This document shows positions 50,201-56,200 of a stretch of 64,000 nucleotides of DNA, piece after piece. Under the pieces are notes generated by a model. That model was not told the origin of the DNA, did not search any database, and saw nothing but the letters and a program-made list of their open reading frames with translations. The stretch is taken from the NCBI RefSeq assembly GCF_050624435.1, contig NC_134539.1, positions 44,672,001-44,736,000 of the forward strand, written 5' to 3'. Numbering within the stretch: the stretch's first letter is position 1; each line of letters opens with the position of its first letter. Made by a program: the position numbers and the translations under genes. The DNA comes from Tenrec ecaudatus. Taxonomy: Eukaryota > Chordata > Mammalia > Afrosoricida > Tenrecidae.

Positions 50201-53200
50201 GAACTTTTTGAAACCTCTTCATCCTGTCTAGTAGCCACTATCTTAATTATTGAAATATTAATAAGCAGAAATGTGAAATTAGTGTTTTTAATAACAGTAA
50301 CCACTATGTGTTAACATTTCACTGACGGTGGGAAGGTCTCTGGACATTACCTTACATTGGATCTTTCCCTCCTACGCCCTTTCCAAATGAATGTGAAAAT
50401 CCATAGCATTTTTATCAACTCTACTTTGAACTGAGTGGGCATCTGTTTGGTACTTTAACATATTGAATGACTAATAAGTCTTTCAGTCAGTGTGATACGT
50501 AGTGCACTTGAAATGAGTTGTAAAGGTTGAAATGATGTTCCAGGGAATCCCAGGAGATCGGGAGAGTCAGGCTGTGGCGGACCCCCCTCAAGTGGCTCGT
50601 ACAGGGGCAGCGCCGCCGTCCGCAGTGCCAACAGCTGCAGCGACTACCACGGCGACGACAGCCACCCCAAGTTCGGGAGGTGAAGTGGGCGCCTTCAGTC
50701 GGGGGAAGTGGGTCTTGATTTCTAGTGCAAAATCGCTTACTCTTCTTTACTGTGGTGTGATTTATTCCCAGAGCATTTGAATAATGCCTAAAGTGAGTTT
50801 CCTATACCTTAATGTTTGCGTGGCTCCAAAGAAAGTCTGCCAAAATGGTTGTACAGGGTTTTTTCCTCCCTTATATTAAACATCAGTGCTGCTGTTGCGG
50901 CAAATGACAAATTCCATGTAGATGACTCTAAAACACGCTTACCAGTGTGCTTCGTGTTACATTGCAAAGCCGTCCAGAGTAGCTCTGTCCACCCTGTCTG
51001 TTCGTTCTCTCCCTGTAAATATCCAGACCCAGCCCAATGTCGGAGAATTGATTCTAATAGTAATCTTACGCAGAAGACTTTTCTTGGGGGGGTGTTTTTT
51101 ATGTTCTAAAGTAAATGGCTTGTTTTTAAAATATTTTCCGTACGTACTTTCATTAACTGAATGCAGTTTTATTTTGATAGAGTACATGCAGGGCCTGTAT
51201 CCTAATATTGACATAATGAGTGCCCGAAGCAGTTGTAACAAAGATGGGTTCTAGTGTCCTGCATTCCCCGAAAGCCTTTGCTCTCAGGAATGCTTCCCCC
51301 TGGTATTGGTATTCAGTGTGCACGTGGGCACATCTAGAAGGTTTTGTAGTGATATACTCTATATGCTTGAAGTATCTATCAGCCGATGCGAATATCCACC
51401 GAGGCACCTGATTTTACCACAAAAAAGGCATTAAAAATGTGTGACAGACTTGGCTTATGCTCAAGTATATATGGTATGTTATTTACATACATCAGAGAAT
51501 TCAGAACATAATTTTTAGTTGCCCGTGTTTGCTCTCTAGGTGTATAATTAAAATAGTTGTTTCTGTATGTAATTACAACTTTGTGTGGTTTTTAGGTCAC
51601 CCATTGGAATTTTTGAGGAATCAACCTCAGTTCCAACAGATGAGACAGATTATTCAACAGAACCCTTCCCTCCTGCCAGCATTGCTACAACAGATAGGTC
51701 GAGAGAACCCTCAGCTCCTACAGGTGACTGACCCTCCAATCGTGTGTGTTTCCAACGTGCGCTGTAGCGGGCGTCACACTGTGACCGTGTCCATCAGCAT
51801 CTTCTTTCCCACCACCAGCCTCCCCTGCCCTACACTGAATAAAGTATTATGTGCTAGGTAATGCCTATAAAAATTGGTGGTTGGTGGAGCTGATGTCTCC
51901 TTGGAGATTCTCAGGGCACGTGGGCATATTCAAGATCTGAGAAGCTCTGTAGCAAACTACGTTTCATTTTTAAATCCACTTTTCACAACTTTTTTTTGAG
52001 TGGAGTATTGCCTCCTAGAAAACTTAAACTGTAGGCCTATTTCAAGCTGAGATGGTGAAATACATATTGGAAGGTTTCCAAGCATTGTATTGCTTACCAG
52101 AGTGATTACGGGAAAAATAGCATAAGAGAGCTTCGAAAGATTATGGGAAATAATCTTTTACAGTCCTAAAATAGGTTTTTTTTCGCCACTGTATTTTTTT
52201 TGTAAAAGAATATATATAAACTACCACCTTGGCCCATTCAGGGTTTTCCATGGGCGATTTAGTGGTTGGTTTTTTTTTTCTTTTCTTTTTTTTATAAATT
52301 ATTTTATTGGGGACTCAACTCTTAAAAACAATCCATACATCAGTTGCATCAAGCACATGTGTACATATGTTGCCATCAGCATTTTCAAAACATCTTTGTA
52401 CTTGAGCCCTTGGTATCAGCTCCTCTTTTTTCCCTCTCTCCCCCAACCTCTCGCCCTCATGACCCCTTGATAAATTATAAATTACCATTTTCTTAACACC
52501 ATCCGCTTCATCCACGTTTCTGTTGTTCGATCCCCCCGGAGGAAGGGGATTATACATTGATGACTATGATCGGGTCCCCCTCTCTATTCCTGCTCCCACC
52601 TTCCCCCTATGCCCTATTGGTAACTCTGCTCTCATTATTGTTCCTGGGGGGGGGTTATCTGTCCCGGATTCTGTGTATTGAGAGCTCTTAAATGTACCTG
52701 TGCATACTGGGGTCATGATAGTGGGGAGAGGATGCATTAAAGAATAGAGGAATGTTGTGTACCTTAGCTGACTAGTCGATTTTTTTCAATGAAATTAACT
52801 TGACAACTATTTGTGGGTGTTAGTTGCTAAAGAAGTTTTATAGTGGGGTGGGCATTTATGAATTTTCTTAGTCCATCAGTATTTTTCAAAGTTCATGTTT
52901 CTTTAATTATATACAAGAGTTATGTCCCTTCTAAAACTGAACGACTCAGAATCCATCTAAAATATTGCAGTGGCAATGGTAATGATTTTGTATTTAGAAT
53001 TCTTATTTTTCTGATGATACTTTTTATCAATGCATTTTTCTCTGTCCTTCAACTTCCCACAGCAAATTAGCCAACACCAGGAGCATTTTATTCAGATGTT
53101 AAATGAACCGGTTCAGGAAGCTGGCGGTCAAGGGAGTGGGGGTGGAGGTAGCAGTGGAGGGATTGCCGAAGCTGGAAGTGGTCATATGAACTACATTCAA

Positions 53201-56200
53201 GTAACGCCTCAGGAAAAAGAAGCTATAGAAAGGGTGAGTATGTGAAAATAAAAATTTCATCTTTAACTAAGTTGTACTTAAATGTTACGCTAGTGACGCT
53301 TTTCAGATGCTCCGTGCTCTGGTCTGCGGGGCTGCTGGGTAGGAGTCACAGACATAAGGCATTCCCATCGTAGGTGATGGTTCTGGGGGGCTGAGCCCAA
53401 TAAAACTGCCCCGGGGGCTTGGCCTGAAAGACAGTGACTCCCCAGTTTGGCCCTTTGTGGAATTGAGGGGACTTGCAGGTAAGAACCAACCTTTCATAAA
53501 ATACACATGCATTGAACTGAGAAACTATCCATTTCATTGGGGTAAAATTTTAACGAGGATTAAGCATAGTACACCTCAGAATTCACTACCCTGATTCGTT
53601 TTCCATCCATCTCAAGTTGATGGATACCCATTGTGACATTGCAGTGACCTAGTGTTTATAATGTGACTGTTAACTTTCTCTCGGCTTTGTTAATAGTTGC
53701 AAACAGAGACTCAGTTTTATGTTTATCCCTATCTTGAAATTTTTTTTTTATGACAGAAGTCAAAGTGCATTTTAACTTAAGGAAATTATCCAGACAATAA
53801 TGTAATTTTACTATATGTACCATTGTGCAGTGTTTATGGTTAAATGATTTTTGTCTCTTAAACTATGTATATTATGGTGATGTTTTTATACCTCTAGTAA
53901 CAAAATCAAGTATAGGACTCTGATAAAATGGTTACATAGCCAACTGTTCATGGGCTTCTAAGTACTTGATTTCTGTGTTGGAATCATTTTCTTTTGTTGC
54001 TTATGCTTTTGATATGTCATCAAAAAAAACCATTAATAGAAAGTACAAAATATCTACTAGATTTAGTCCTCAGGTTTATTTAGTTTAGGGCTAATTTCGA
54101 TATATGGTGTGAGATGTCGGGCTCCAGCATCACTCTTTAACATGGAGAGATCCACTTGTCTCAGCTCTGTTGGAGAACCGAAGACAACTCTTTACCATTG
54201 GCATCTTTGTTGAAAGTCAGTTGACCGTAATTATGAGGCTTTAGTATTGAAATTAGAAATCATGAATGTTTCAATTTTGTTCTTTTTCAGGACTGTTTTA
54301 ACTTTTCTAGGCCCCTTGGAGGCCTGATGGAGTGATTACCAGTTAGTGGCTCGAAACCACCAGTTGCTCTCCGAGAGAAAGCCTGGACTTGGTGTTCTCT
54401 CTATGAGTGCAGTCTGAGGATTTCACAGGGACAGCCCCCCTGTTCTTTAGGGCTGCTCTGAGTCAGCATTGGTTTAGTGGCAGTGAATTGTGTTTTTATG
54501 TCAGTGTTCGGGTCAGCTTAGACATTGCGTCAGGGGAAAAACTGACTGGGATGCCTTGAGCTGCTGCTAACCACAGTCAGCTGTTCAAAGCCCCCAGCCA
54601 ATCCACAGAACAAAAGTGAAGGCTGTCGGCTCCAGTACAGATCTATATAGTCTGGCACTATATAGGGCAGGCGGTCCTGTTCTGCCCTGTAAAGGTCACT
54701 GTGATTTAGAATTTATTCACTGGTGATGGGCTGCTAAACCTACCAAGGTTATTGATTCCCACTCCTTGGAAGAGTGATGAGGTGGTAAGAGAAATCTCTG
54801 GTAACGGTTCAGGAACCCTGTGGAGTGCTCTCCTCTGCCTGATAGGGCTGCTATGGGTCAGTCTCAGTTGACAGCAGTGCATGGTCATGTTGAATTTGTA
54901 GACCTACTGGGAATATCGAACAAACACACCACACGTTGATGACTTTGCTCTCTGGGAGAAAATTCTGTTTAAGCCTCATGGCATTTCTTGGAAAGCTCCA
55001 CATGGTATCTGCTTTTAAATCATAGGTGTGATTAGCTTAAAGTATACCCTACAGTAACATGCCTCTTGAACATTAGAAGAAAACCCTCTTTTCTTGGGGT
55101 CATGTTCACAGTGTAGGGTTGGAATTCATAACACATTTGTCAGGCTAAGTACCCTTTTAAGTGCTTTTTATCATGGTCATTGCCATCTATCAAGTCAATT
55201 CTAACTCCTGGGGACCCTCTAGACAGTAGAACTGCCCCTGTGAGTTTGCCAGGACCGAGAAGAAAACCTGATCTTTCTTCCTCCGAGCAGCCAGTGGTTT
55301 TGCACTGCTGCCCTTGCAAGTTAGCACCCCGCATGTGAGTCTGTGCCAGCAGGACTCCTCCACCGGCCAGGGCTATTGATGAAAGATGTATCTTCTCTCC
55401 AGTTTTCTTCTTTTGATGCCTTGGTCGGGTTTTGGTGTCACAATAATACTGGTCTCATAAAATAAAGTTAAGTTGTTGTGGGTTGAATTGTGTCCTGAAA
55501 AAATGTGTTGCAACTCCTAATTTGTGTTGCTGCGACATTCAGGAATGGTTTGTCCTTGTTTTGTTAATGAGGCATGATGGGGCTGTTTTTGCTCAATCTC
55601 TTGGGATTGGAAAGTAGAGGAAATAAACCAGCCAGCCAGCAGAGAAGGGGAAGATTGATAGCAAGCCAGGTGGAGTTCTCTCTGAGGAACCAGGAAATGA
55701 TCTGAAGAGACAGATGCCTACCCTCAGGGCACCTTTTTTCTGCCAAGGGCCATCTGGGTATTTATAACATCATTTAAGGGCCATACTTGTCAGGTGCAAC
55801 ATTAACTCACCCTTACCGTGAGGGCCGGAACTGCTTCTCTGGTGAGGCGCTGATGCTGACTGGTATGGATGATTTGAGGAGCTTAGTGGGAGCGGACAGT
55901 CCCTCCCCAGCCCTGCCTTGGAGCCATTCTCCCCCGACAGTCTTTCTCTTAGAGTCTACTCTGAGTCTACCGTCACCACTCCAACATGCTTTTGGCTGCC
56001 ATTTGCATGGTGTGTTTTTCTGAATCGAAAGTGTGTGCATTGTGTAAGCACATAATTGGATCCTGTCCCGTCCACCATTTACTTCAGATAGTCACTTCTC
56101 ACCTAGACTAGATAACAGTGAAATCCATTTTGCGTTTCGTACTTTTTATCGTGTTTTTAAATGGTCATCAGAAAATGCAAGGCTGAACTAGGTTGGGACT

